A DNA stretch of 64,000 nt from RYN-230 sp963814645 (GTDB taxonomy: Bacteria; Actinomycetota; Actinomycetes; Streptosporangiales; Streptosporangiaceae). A program made the translations under genes and the position numbers. The notes beneath the pieces were generated by a model. That model was not told where the DNA came from, did not search any database, and was given only the letters and a program-made list of their open reading frames with translations. Of this stretch, positions 25,069 to 34,118 are shown in pieces. How positions within the stretch are numbered: the stretch's first letter is position 1; every line of letters begins with the position of its first letter. The DNA lies in the NCBI GenBank assembly GCA_963814645.1, contig CAWFDX010000001.1, positions 744,001 through 808,000 on the forward strand, written 5' to 3'.

Positions 25069-26417
25069 ATGCGCCATAGGCCTACAGTCGCGCTGGCTTG
25101 CGACATCGTGTTTCCCTATAGCCGTGGTGGGAGAGAAATACGCAATGAGCAGTTGCTGCCATGGGTAGCGAAGCACGCAAACATCCACGTATACACGATG
25201 CATTGGTGGAACGGGCCTTCTACATATAGAAAGGACGGCGTCGTCTACCACGCCATTACCGCGATGATCCCCCTCTACAAGAAGGGCTGCCGCTCCCCGC
25301 GGCAAGCTGTGATGTTCGGGCTAGACATCCTTCGCTTGCTTGTCGCTCGCTTCGACGTCCTCGAGGCGGACCACATACCGTACATCCAAGTCTTCGTTCT
25401 GCGTCTTGTCGCTACTGTTAAGCGAAAGCCTTTCATAGTTACGTGGCACGAAGTTTGGTCTCGCGGGTACTGGCTCGAGTACCTTGGCCGCAAGGGCATG
25501 ATTGCGTGGTTCCTTGAATCACTTGCTGTCCATATGCCAGACCATATTGTCGCAGCCTCTCCGCAAACGGCTGATCGACTGAGGCAACTCGTTGGCTACA
25601 CAAAGCCCATCACTGTAGTCCCTAACGGGATAGACATTAATCTTATCCAGCGTACCCCACCCACCCGGAGTGCGAGTAACCTTATAGCAATTGGTCGCCC
25701 GATCGAGCACAAACGCATTTACATGCTGCTTGATGTTATCGCTCTACTTAAGAAGACGGGAATTGATGCAACTTGTACCATCATCGGAGATGGCCCTGCT
25801 AGGCCCAGGCTTGAGCATCAGGCGCGATCCCTACAAATTAGCGACAAGGTAGAGTTCAACGGGAGAATCGTAGATCAATCGGAACTGTACTCCTTGCTCG
25901 AGGGCTCCAAGCTATTCCTCTCCCTATCGGAGCGGGAAGGATTTGGTATCGTCGTCCTCGAAGCAATTGGTAGTGAGGTAGCAGTGCTCACGACCTCCTC
26001 TCCTGACAATCTGTCCCAAGAGCTTGTCGCAAGCCTGCGGCGCAGTCGGTTTTGCGGACGCGGTTTTACGCGTCTATTCCGGAAATGGCGATCAGTACTA
26101 CCGACGCTCTTTCCTGGGCCCTTGGTTGTTCCCGGGCTGCTCGCATTCAGCGTTCATCTTCTCGCACTAATACCGTTCATGCCCGCTATGCCGTGTATAC
26201 CTTACCCCCGGGGATTCCGACTCGGCGTGGTTAATCGGAGTGCTAACTGCCTGTTTGGCCCCCACATCCAGCTGCACAAGAGACATTCGAAAACGCAGGG
26301 TTCCGCTACGGCCTATGGCAATTCAGGCACTTCAACGACTCGGCGAAAATAACCAACGTGAATGTTGGGGAGCGTATCTCATATATAAGGAGCCGTATGC
26401 CGGAGCAGATTCCGTGA
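25069..26417 (+). pseudogene. GT4/GT2 deletion fusion
   Basis: Codons 1 to about 320 are a GT4 closely related to the one at 3820, including the E-x7-E motif EREGFGIVVLEA. After TSSPDNLSQELVA, near 26030, the sequence jumps to the C-terminal third of the GT2 paralogue of 4974 (SLRRSRFCGRGFTRLFRKW against TLRRSRAYGRGSARLCRKW). The GT4 tail and the whole catalytic GT2 domain are therefore lost. A one-base deletion near 26274 (CTGCACAA where CTGGCACAA is expected) then breaks the frame; the original frame resumes as ETFENAGFRYGLWQFRHF and ends at TGA 26415-26417, overlapping the next start as in block 1. The GT4 part might still fold, but its donor domain is incomplete. Confidence 0.8.
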
Positions 26418-28693
26418 CGATCAGAAGCGTGGAACGTGTGACCAATCCACATGACACGCGTAGTTCTGACGTTAGGTCGGCTCCATCGGGGAGCGCCACC
26501 GCTTATATTGTTGCTATTGGATTGATAACTGCGCTTGTCCCATTGAACAGGCTATGGGCTGCCCAGGCTGTATTGACTATCCTGCTATTGGTTGTGCCTG
26601 GGGTCATTTTTCTACGAATGCTACGTGTGCCGGGCCGCGTGGTATCGTCGTTCCCAGTATATGTGCCATGTGCGTCGATAGTCGTCCTTTATGCTGCTGG
26701 GCTAGCGGCTAACTTTGTAGGGCCCCTTCTGGGTGACCCGGCCCCTCTTCGTACGCTTCCGTTGCTTTGTTGCATAGTTTCTCTATGCATTCTCATGCTC
26801 GCGGCGTCCTTCCGCGTGCCACAAAGTGTCGAGATTTCTTGGACTTTGTTCTCACAGCCGGTCCGGCGTTACCTGCCGCTTATGGTGCCACTGATCTCCG
26901 CGGCGGGAGCTCTACGACTTAATGCTGGCCACTCAAACTTCGTTGCAGTCATCGCAATAGTCATAAGCATCATACTTGTCGTCGTCAGCATATTTCGTGC
27001 GCAGAAGGTCGATAAGACAGCTTTGTGCATCATCATTTTTGCTCTTGCTCTGGCTGCGACTTGGTCGTTCTCCTTGCGGGGCGATCCACTGAACGCTTTC
27101 GATATCGCCACCGAATACCAACGGTTGCATCAAACAATTGTGGCGGGTATATGGCATACTTCTCACATTGACGATGCGTATGGTGCTATGGTCAGTGTCA
27201 CGGTCATGCCAGCGGAGCTACATTTTCTCACTGGCGTGACGCCCTTGATGATCTTCAAACTCGTGTATCCATGTGTGTATGCCTTCTTTCCTGTAGCGAC
27301 TTTTAGTATTGCTCGCACGATCTTGCCGCGTTCGCTGTCTTTTGTGGCGGCCGCTTTCGTCGTTGGCCAGTACTCATTTGCAGAAATATCGGGCTTCGCG
27401 CGCCAAGAGATCGCCCTTGTTGTTTTTGTCTCACTGATAATGGTCATGTTTGATGCTCGTATACCGCGTTGCTCTCAATGGTTGCTTTCCGCTTTCTTTG
27501 GAATTTCGCTCGTTCTCTCACACTATTCATCAACGTATCTAGCCGTGACCATCGTGGGTCTGATCATTATGATTCAGTTCATCGTCTCATTCTTCCGCGA
27601 CGTGCCACACGTAAGTGGCGCAGTTCTGATTGGTTTTATTTCTCTCCTATCGTGTACTCTTATATGGTATGGACCAGTCACGCACTCTGCCACTGGCGTA
27701 CGTCAACTTTTTCAATCGCTTCAAACCCAAGGACTCAACGTACTGCCCAACCGAAAGCCTGGCGAAAGTGTAGTTCTTGCGTACCTTAATGGGAACACTA
27801 GGACTCCTATATCTGCCGCTCACTACAGTGCTCTGGTTCATAGGGAGTACGCTCTTCATAAGACTTACGTTACGCCCCTCGAAAGTGCCGGACTCTCAAA
27901 ATACGCATTGAAGAACTCGGCTGTACCGACGCCGCCCGTAAAGCTGAGCCCGCTGTATAATGGCTTGGGGGATTGTCTATTGCTAATTCTGCAGATAGGT
28001 AATCTCCTCGCGGGATTCGGTGCGTTGCTCCTAGTTGTGCGGCGTAGGACATCTCGGATCGCTCGACAGGTAGCGTTGGCGGCTTTGGCGATTCTATTGA
28101 TACTCACCGTGCTTCGTTTTAGTGGGACCTTGGCTGTGGCGTACGGCGAGGAGCGAGCGCAACTGCAGGGGATGTCTATTCTGGCTGTCATGCTGTGCTC
28201 GTTTCTGCGGGACGCGATACTTAAGCGCCCTGAATGGGGTAGACGCGTCCTCTCTCTAATAACTGTATGCACTGCCATTGTCTTCATCAACACTACTTAT
28301 CTGCTAGCCGCTGTTGCGGGTGGCCAGATATCTGACAACTTGGCAAATAGCGGGGCGGATTATGAATACTTTTACACGAGCGCACCGGAACTGGCCTCGG
28401 CTGAGTGGCTTGTGCATAGGATTCGCCCGGGTCAGCTTGTCTATGCTGATGAGTACGGTCAGGTGCCTATTTCAGAGGTCGCTGATATCAGTAAAGGGCT
28501 TATGCTGGACATAACGCCACTGACGCTTAATCAACATGCCTGGGTGTATGCGAGCCAGGTCAATACTCTAGACGGGCGGGCCTTTGCCATATACAGTGAG
28601 AACCTTGCCACATATGCGTTTCCCGCTCTATACCTACATAACTTCTATAACCTGGTATACACAAACGGGTCCTCAGAGGTATTTCACAGATAA
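26414..28693 (+). CDS. Large polytopic membrane protein, DUF2206-like (possible GT-C glycosyltransferase)
   Basis: A 759-residue protein with many hydrophobic helices through about residue 610 and a C-terminal extracellular domain (GADYEYFYTSAPELASAEWL onwards). The long first outside loop contains RGDPLNAFDIATEYQRLH, with acidic residues placed as in GT-C enzymes that use polyprenyl-phosphate sugars. The family resembles DUF2206 membrane proteins found in actinobacterial and archaeal glycan loci. The GTG at 26414 is chosen because it overlaps the upstream stop (GTGA) exactly as the block 1 homologue does at 6110; a longer frame upstream lies inside the pseudogene. Its role could be attaching a sugar or polymer outside the membrane. 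Confidence 0.7.
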   Translation: MTIRSVERVTNPHDTRSSDVRSAPSGSATAYIVAIGLITALVPLNRLWAAQAVLTILLLVVPGVIFLRMLRVPGRVVSSFPVYVPCASIVVLYAAGLAANFVGPLLGDPAPLRTLPLLCCIVSLCILMLAASFRVPQSVEISWTLFSQPVRRYLPLMVPLISAAGALRLNAGHSNFVAVIAIVISIILVVVSIFRAQKVDKTALCIIIFALALAATWSFSLRGDPLNAFDIATEYQRLHQTIVAGIWHTSHIDDAYGAMVSVTVMPAELHFLTGVTPLMIFKLVYPCVYAFFPVATFSIARTILPRSLSFVAAAFVVGQYSFAEISGFARQEIALVVFVSLIMVMFDARIPRCSQWLLSAFFGISLVLSHYSSTYLAVTIVGLIIMIQFIVSFFRDVPHVSGAVLIGFISLLSCTLIWYGPVTHSATGVRQLFQSLQTQGLNVLPNRKPGESVVLAYLNGNTRTPISAAHYSALVHREYALHKTYVTPLESAGLSKYALKNSAVPTPPVKLSPLYNGLGDCLLLILQIGNLLAGFGALLLVVRRRTSRIARQVALAALAILLILTVLRFSGTLAVAYGEERAQLQGMSILAVMLCSFLRDAILKRPEWGRRVLSLITVCTAIVFINTTYLLAAVAGGQISDNLANSGADYEYFYTSAPELASAEWLVHRIRPGQLVYADEYGQVPISEVADISKGLMLDITPLTLNQHAWVYASQVNTLDGRAFAIYSENLATYAFPALYLHNFYNLVYTNGSSEVFHR

Positions 28694-28858
28694 TCTCCGC
28701 CATGGTAGTCAGCAACTGTGAGTCTTCGGTGCCCTGAGCCCGACCTGACTCGTGCCACTTCATGGACTGGCAGTGATTGCGGGTCATTGACCTGCTGGCT
28801 CGCCTTGCGATTGCGCGTGATGTGGTCACTAAGAACCTTGTCGTGGAAGCCTTCGGGG

Positions 28859-30456
28859 ATGGTCTCGCGGTTCGTGCGCAAGGTCCGCACTGCCTCAGGG
28901 GCGGTCGCGGTTCAGGTCGTCACGCGCCGGGGCCGGCGGGTCGAGCGGATCGAGCATGTGGGGTCCGCGCATACCGATGCCGAGCTCGCGTTGCTGCTGG
29001 CAGCCGCGCGTGAGCGGCTGTCCCCAGGTCAGGACGTCTTGGACTTGGGGGATGTGCCGGTGGTCCCGGCGCGGATGGACGAGGTCGCGGATTGGACCGG
29101 CGCACCGGAGTTGCCTCTGCGGCCGGCGAAGCCAGCGGCCGGTGGGCGTCCCGCCGCCGTCGCTGCGGGCGGGCGGGTCGTGGGGACGTCCGCTGATCTG
29201 CTCTGGGCGGTCTTGACCAGTGCCTATGCGCAGTTGGGGTTCGACGTCCTGGGCGATGACGGGTTCCGCGCGATGGTCCTGGCACGCATCGTGGAGCCGA
29301 CATCCAAGGCCGAGGTCGTGCGGGTCCTGGACGAGATCGGCGCGCCAGCCGTGAGCCTGCGCACGTTGTTCCGGTCCCTGGCCCGCTCGCAGGCCCGCGA
29401 TTACCGCGGGCAACTGGCCACGGCTGCCTGGGCGCACTCGGTCCGCACGAGCGGCGCCGCCGCCTTGGTGCTCTACGACGTGACGACGCTTCACTTCGAG
29501 CGCGACGACGAGGATGAACTGCGCAAGGTCGGGATGAGCAAGGAGCACCGGGTCGATCCGCAGGTCCAGGCCGGGCTCTTGGTGGACCCTGCCGGGTTCC
29601 CTCTCGAGGTGCACCTGTCCGGGGGCAACAAGGCCGAGACCGCCACCCTGATCCCGGTGCTGAGCGCGTTCGCGCAGCGCCATGGCGTGCGGGACATGGT
29701 CGTGGTCGCTGACGCCGGGATGCTCTCGGCGGCGAACCTGAACGCGCTGGAGGACGCCGGGTTCGGGTTCATCGTCGGCTCGCGGATAACCAAGGCACCT
29801 TACGACCTGGCCGGGCACTTCGAACGGCACGGCAACTACTTCACCGACGGGCAGGTCCTGGAGTCGGCCCGGCGGATGGGCACCGGCAAGGCTGCCCGGG
29901 TCTGGCGGGTGGCCTGCCAGTGGAAGTTCAAGCGCGAGCAGCAAGACAACAAGGCCATCAACGCCATGATCGAGCGTGCGGAGAAGATCGCCGACGGCCG
30001 CGCGCCGTTGAAGAAGGCACGATTCCTGAAGGTCACAGATATCACCACCGAGCCCGGCCAGGTCACAATCGACCGGGCCCGCCAGCTCGCCGGCCTGAAG
30101 GGCTACGTCACGAACCTGCCCGCCTCGAGCATGGACGGCGCGGCGGTCATCGCGGCCTGCCACGACCTCTGGAAGGTGGAGCAGTCGTTCCGCATGACCA
30201 AGGGCGACCTGCGGGCCCGGCCGGTGTTCCACCACCAGCGCGAGGCCATCGAAGCCCACCTGACCGTCGTGTTCGCCGCCCTGGCCGTGGCCGTCACCTG
30301 CAAGACGCCACCGGCACCAGCATCAAGAAGATCGTCCAGACCCTGCGCACGGCACGCTCAGCGACCATCGAGATCAACCGCCAGCGCCTCACCCTCGACC
30401 CCGACCTCACCGACACAGCCCGCCACATCCTCAAACGACTCGAATCAGGTCACTAA
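28859..30456 (+). pseudogene. IS1634-family transposase, frameshifted near the C-terminus
   Basis: Starts MVSRFVRKVRTASGAVAVQV, the usual IS1634 beginning. The catalytic residues are intact: LVLYDVTTLHFER, MVVVADAGMLSAANL and LWKVEQSFRMTKGD. Near 30290 one base appears to be missing (GTGGCCGTCAC where GTGGCCCGTCAC is expected). The proper C-terminus, HLQDATGTSIKKIVQTLRTA to KRLESGH, lies in another frame and ends with TAA at 30454-30456. Without correction the protein ends in unrelated arginine/serine-rich sequence. The stop codon includes the TA at the edge of the neighbouring IS630-like element. Confidence 0.8.
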
Positions 30457-30487
30457 GTGGGTGGCTCCGTAAGTTCGTCGGGGGTCA
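30456..30487. repeat. Left terminal inverted repeat of IS630-like copy B
   Basis: Pairs with 33368-33399; the shared core is CCGTAAGTTCGTC followed by GGGGTCA. The TCA is an in-frame TGA on the minus strand, directly after the transposase stop. Confidence 0.75.
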
Positions 30488-30644
30488 TCAGGCGGCCTGT
30501 GGCAGGTTGGCGTGTTGATGGTGTGCGCTGATCCGCTGGAGGAGCCGGGCCAGGTCGGCGGCGGTGAACTTCCAGTTGAGGGTGGACCGTGCCCGCTTCG
30601 GTGGACATCCGGCTTAGCTGCCCGATTCGTCGGGAGCGTAAGAA

Positions 30645-30965
30645 ATGGGTTCGACACGCCGCTCATATACGCCGGAGTACAAGGCGCAATCGGTAGCTTT
30701 CGTCCTTGACGGTGGCCGCCCGGTTGCCGAGGTCGCCCGCAATATCGGCGTCCACGAGATGACTCTTGGCAAGTGGGTGAAGGTGGCACGAGATGCCGCG
30801 GAGTCCGGGAAGTCCCCGGATGTGCCGCTGGGTGAGTCCGAGCGGGCCGAGCTGGTGCGGCTGCGCGCTGAGTCCCGGGATGACAAGTCCACAATCGCTG
30901 AGCTTCGGATGCAGGTGGAGTTCGCAAAAAAAGTTGCGACCTGGTTCGCGAAAGGCAGTCAGTAA
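30645..30965 (+). CDS. IS3-family transposase OrfA
   Basis: A 106-residue DNA-binding subunit. The helix-turn-helix is in GRPVAEVARNIGVHEMTLGK, followed by a leucine-zipper-like coiled coil (ERAELVRLRAESRDDKSTIA). ATG is preceded by GGGAGCGTAAGAA. The last part of the gene contains the A-run where ribosomes can slip into orfB. Confidence 0.9.
   Translation: MGSTRRSYTPEYKAQSVAFVLDGGRPVAEVARNIGVHEMTLGKWVKVARDAAESGKSPDVPLGESERAELVRLRAESRDDKSTIAELRMQVEFAKKVATWFAKGSQ
30926..30933 (+). promoter_or_regulatory. Programmed -1 frameshift site of the IS3 element
   Basis: AAAAAAAG read as GCA AAA AAA GTT in the orfA frame. A -1 slip continues as SCDLVRERQSVRFAAIADWA and runs without a stop into the orfB frame, producing the OrfAB fusion transposase expected for this family. 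Confidence 0.85.
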
Positions 30966-31009
30966 GATTCGCTGCCATCGCGGACTGGGCTGATTCTGGC
31001 GATTACCCG

Positions 31010-31846
31010 GTGTCATTCATGTGCGCCTGGCTCGGGGTCTCCCGTTCCGGCTATTATGCGTGGCGGGGCGCGGAGCCGTCCCAGCGGTCCAAAGACGACT
31101 CGGCGCTGGTCGCGGTTATGAGGAAAATCTATGAGGACGCGCGGGGCAATCCCGGGGTGCGCCGGATGCGCGCGGGCCTGGCGGCGCTGGGGCACCTGGT
31201 GTCGCACAAGCGCGTGCACCGGCTGATGCAGGCCGCTGGCCTGCGCGGGCGCCACCCGAGAGCCTGGAAGCGGACTACCATCGGCGGGGACAAGCCGGTG
31301 CCCGCCCCCGACCTGATCGGCCGGGACTTCACCGCCGGCCGCCCCGATGAGAAATGGTGCGGCGACATCACGTACGTGAAAACGTGGGATGGGTGGGCTT
31401 ACCTCGCGACCGTCATCGACCTGCACTCACGCAAACTCATCGGCTGGGCCATCGCCGATCATATGCGGACCAGCCTGGTCACGGCGGCCCTCGATATGGC
31501 CATCTCTGCCCGGAAACCGCCCCCGGGAGTCGTCTTTCATTCCGACCGCGGCTGCCAATATACATCTTCGGTGTTCGACGATTACTGCACCAGGAATAAC
31601 ATCAGGAGGTCCCTGGGAAGGACGGGAATCTGTTACGACAATGCCGTATCGGAATCGTTCTTCGCGACATACAAGAAAGAGCTGATCCATACCCGCCCGT
31701 GGCCCTCGCTGGCGAGCTTGAAGAAGGAGACGTCTGACTGGATCAGCAACTACTACAATCCGCTGCGGAGGCATTCGACGCTCGGGTACTTGACACCTGA
31801 GGAATACGAACTAGGATATAGGCAACTCAGTCAATTGGCAGCCTAA
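31010..31846 (+). CDS. IS3-family transposase OrfB (catalytic part of OrfAB)
   Basis: A 278-residue rve-type integrase domain with the DDE residues in KWCGDITYVKTWDGW, VVFHSDRGCQYTSSVF and ICYDNAVSESFFATYKKE, ending RRHSTLGYLTPEEYE. The upstream helical region LVSHKRVHRLMQAAGLRGRH is typical of the IS3 group. It is probably expressed mainly as OrfAB through the slippery A-run upstream; the GTG at 31010 is only the first possible start in this frame. Confidence 0.92.
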   Translation: MSFMCAWLGVSRSGYYAWRGAEPSQRSKDDSALVAVMRKIYEDARGNPGVRRMRAGLAALGHLVSHKRVHRLMQAAGLRGRHPRAWKRTTIGGDKPVPAPDLIGRDFTAGRPDEKWCGDITYVKTWDGWAYLATVIDLHSRKLIGWAIADHMRTSLVTAALDMAISARKPPPGVVFHSDRGCQYTSSVFDDYCTRNNIRRSLGRTGICYDNAVSESFFATYKKELIHTRPWPSLASLKKETSDWISNYYNPLRRHSTLGYLTPEEYELGYRQLSQLAA

Positions 31847-33022
31847 TTCGGTGTCCAAAAAAGTGGGAACGCTCCAGGGCCGGGCGGTCTGGTTGTAGCG
31901 GCCGGTGAAGGCCAGCAGGGTAGCGGCGAGCTCGCCGGTGCTGGCGAAGTCGTTCGGCGTGAGCACTTTCTTCTGCACGATGGAGAAGACGATCTCCACC
32001 TGGTTCAGCCAGGAGGCGTGCACCGGTGTGTGGATCATGATCGCGTTCGGGTAGGCATCACGCAGCCTCCGGGCGGCTTTCTTGCCGCGGTGGTCGGAGC
32101 CGTTGTCCACGATGACGAACACCCGGGGTGCGCTTTTGTACGGCTCGTGGCTCATGACCTGGCCCATCAGTGCCATGAACGGGGCGATCCCGGTGGTCTG
32201 AGGGCAGGACGCGAATACCTTCCCAGTGCGCACGTCGAGGGCGGCCAGCAGCGCCAGGGCGCCGGCGCGGCCGTATTCGTGTTCCACCCGCACCGGCCGG
32301 CCAGGCCCGGGCGGGCTGGTGGGGTGGCAGCGGGCGCGGGCCTGGATGGAGGGCTTGGCGTCCACCGAGATGATCCGGTCGCCGGGGCGCAGCGGCTGGC
32401 CCTGGTAAGTCCCCTGGTAGAGGCCGAGGATCACGCTGGCCCTGGCGGCGAAGTCCGGGTCGCGGGGGAAGACCCACGACTGGTACCGCCAGGGCTTGAT
32501 CGGGTGCTCGGCCAAGATCCGCAAGACAGAAGACGGCGAGATCGGGCTGGCCAGGCCCTGGGCCCCCAGCTCGGCGGCCAGTTCCGGGGCACTCCAGCGC
32601 GACAGCGGCACCCCCGTGGCCGCGGGCAGCTGGCAGGCCAGCGCGACCACCGCGGCCCGTTCCAGCGCGCTGATCCGCCGTGGCCGCCCGGACCGGGGCA
32701 GGTCCGCCAGCCCGTCCAGCCCGCGGGCGGCGAACCGGCCCCGCCACTTACGGACCGTGTCCACACTGACGTGCAGGTCCGCCGCGATGCGGGCGCTGGC
32801 CTGGCCGCGGGCCGCCGCCAGCACGATCTGCGCCCGCACCCAGTCCCGGTAAGCGGTCTTGGCCCCGCGGGCACGCTTCTTTAACCTCCTGCGCTCGCCA
32901 GCGCTCAGCACAACTGGCGCCGCGTGATGCTGCAGCATGCCGCCTCCGGGGATCCATCGCCTGGGTGTGCCCCGTTCCCCGGGCCGGTGATCATACGGGC
33001 CGCGGCGGCCTGGCGCGGCACA

Positions 33023-33371
33023 ATGAGGGCCATGGCCGCCATCCCGCAGTCCACCCGCAACTCGATCACCGTGCGGCTGCTGGACCACGCCGAAGCCCAC
33101 TGGCCCCAGCTCACCCGGGTCCAGGTCACCTACCGCGGCGCCTTCGGCTACGTCACCGGCGTGCTCCGCGACGGCCAGCGCATCCCGCTATGCCGCCTGC
33201 GCTACGGCGGCTCAGCTCATTCCTTCGGCTTCGCGATCTACTCCGCCGCCCACGACCACTACCAGGACGCCGTCCTGCGCACCGGGCTTCCCCACCGGCA
33301 CCCCCCAAGAAGCCCTCGACACCGCCTGCACCGTCCACCTCACCGCGCTAGGCCACGAACCAGGCCCATGA
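33023..33371 (+). pseudogene. Accessory protein of the IS630-like element, frameshifted
   Basis: A small protein of about 115 residues beginning MRAMAAIPQSTRNSITVRLL, then FGYVTGVLRDGQRIPLCRLR and FAIYSAAHDHYQDAVLRTGL. After GLP the reading frame appears broken by one extra C near 33288. In the corrected frame it continues TGTPQEALDTACTVHLTALG and stops at the TGA inside the right terminal repeat. It diverges from the transposase with about 85 bases between starts. The sequence feels familiar as a conserved hypothetical of actinobacteria, but I cannot assign a function. A role in regulating transposition is possible. Confidence 0.6.
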
Positions 33372-33399
33372 CCCCAGACGAACTTACGGCACCAACCAC
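33368..33399. repeat. Right terminal inverted repeat of IS630-like copy B
   Basis: Complement of the left repeat (TGACCCCAGACGAACTTACG is its inner part). Its TGA serves as the stop codon of the accessory ORF in the corrected frame. Confidence 0.75.
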
Positions 33400-33479
33400 T
33401 AAGTTAGATTCCCACCTTGGTTACCAGTAGCGGTTAATAGGCTCGCTCGTAGCGGCCATCTCGCATGTACGGTGTCGGC

Positions 33480-34118
33480 ATGTCCTTGACGTCGTGGGCT
33501 GCGCTCAACGCGGAACGGCTGCTGTCGCCGCTCGGGAATCGGTGGCGTCACGTGCGAGAGGTTGCCAAGCAAGCGCGCCGAGTTGCGGGCGCTGTCCCGC
33601 CGGGTGACCGGGATTTGCTGGTTGCAGCGGCCTATCTGCACGACATTGGGTATGCCCCGCTGTTGGCAGCTACCGGATTCCATCCGCTTGACGGCGCTCG
33701 CTGGATCAGGGACAGCGGCCCAGGGGGGCGGCTGGCACGCTTGGTCGCGCATCATTCGTGTGCAATTTCCGAGGCACGCGTCCGCGGGCTGGATGAGGCG
33801 CTGCTGGACGAATTTCAGCCAGAGGAGTCCGCGACGTATGACGCTCTTGTTTATTGCGATATGACTACTGGGCCAACAGGGAACGCTGTGCTATTCGAGG
33901 ATCGGGTACACGAAATTAGGCAGCGGTACGGGCCGGGGCACGAGGTTACTGTCGCACTGGAATCTTCTTACCCGTGTCTCGCTGCTTGCTGCGAACGGAC
34001 AAGCGGTCGCCTGGCCGAGGTATCGGTTAGCCGATGTATGGCTCTGCCTGGCCATCAAGGTAATGCTGAACTCGAAGCCGGATCGAGGGATGCATTTGGT
34101 AGCCCAGAATATCAGTAG
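33480..34118 (+). CDS. HD-domain phosphohydrolase-like protein
   Basis: A 212-residue protein with the HD metal-binding motif LLVAAAYLHDIGYAP, an upstream His in RWRHVREVAKQARRV and downstream LARLVAHHSCA, plus a late Asp in LVYCDMTTGP. These are the residues expected of an HD hydrolase acting on phosphorylated substrates or nucleotides. The start at 33480 (MSLTSWAALNAERLL) is preferred; 33465 is possible. It converges with the NUDIX gene, their 3' ends overlapping by 92 bases. Neighbouring NUDIX and XRE genes suggest a small regulated nucleotide-metabolism unit. Confidence 0.75.
   Translation: MSLTSWAALNAERLLSPLGNRWRHVREVAKQARRVAGAVPPGDRDLLVAAAYLHDIGYAPLLAATGFHPLDGARWIRDSGPGGRLARLVAHHSCAISEARVRGLDEALLDEFQPEESATYDALVYCDMTTGPTGNAVLFEDRVHEIRQRYGPGHEVTVALESSYPCLAACCERTSGRLAEVSVSRCMALPGHQGNAELEAGSRDAFGSPEYQ

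Larger units (their letters stand above)
30583..31876. mobile_element. Complete IS3-family element
   Basis: A 1294-bp element with TG...CA ends. Left TGGACCGTGCCCGCTTCGGT pairs imperfectly with right TGGAGCGTTCCCACTTTTTT (reading inward). It is flanked by the 3-bp duplication GGG (30580-30582 and 31877-31879). It carries overlapping-frame orfA and orfB with a run of seven A as frameshift site. It is inserted in the IS630-like transposase gene, so it is the younger of the two. Confidence 0.85.
30488..32938 (-). pseudogene. IS630-family transposase (copy B) interrupted by IS3
   Basis: The 5' part (32938 down to 31877) gives the helix-turn-helix region ARIAADLHVSVDTVRKWRGR and catalytic motifs IISVDAKPSIQ, VFVIVDNGSDHRGKKAA and HASWLNQVEIVFSIVQKK, up to FTGRYNQTARP. 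The 3' part (30582 down to 30488) continues as LNWKFTAADLARLLQRISAH to a stop. One base seems missing at the junction (NWKF requires CCCTTCAAC, and CCCTCAAC remains). GGAGGCGG precedes the ATG at 32938. The gene cannot make full-length transposase. Confidence 0.8.
30456..33399. mobile_element. IS630-like element (copy B) with a divergent accessory ORF, split by IS3
   Basis: The terminal inverted repeats match over about 32 bp: left GTGGGTGGCTCCGTAAGTTC reading inward from 30457, right GTGGTTGGTGCCGTAAGTTC reading inward from 33399. TA flanks both sides (30454-30455 and 33400-33401). Inside are a minus-strand IS630 transposase gene and a plus-strand accessory ORF diverging from it. An IS3 element interrupts the transposase. 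Removing the IS3 and one target copy leaves about 1.65 kb. Exact end bases are uncertain by one or two positions. Confidence 0.75.

Noticed and set aside
28824..30457. GGTCACTAAG direct repeat as target duplication of the IS1634 element
   Set aside because: The right copy overlaps the transposase stop and the IS630-like boundary, and no inverted repeats sit inside the proposed ends. Probably chance.
30602..31857. First guess for the IS3 ends (TGGACA...TGTCCA)
   Set aside because: Extending outward gave a longer paired end and an exact 3-bp duplication GGG, so 30583-31876 is better supported.
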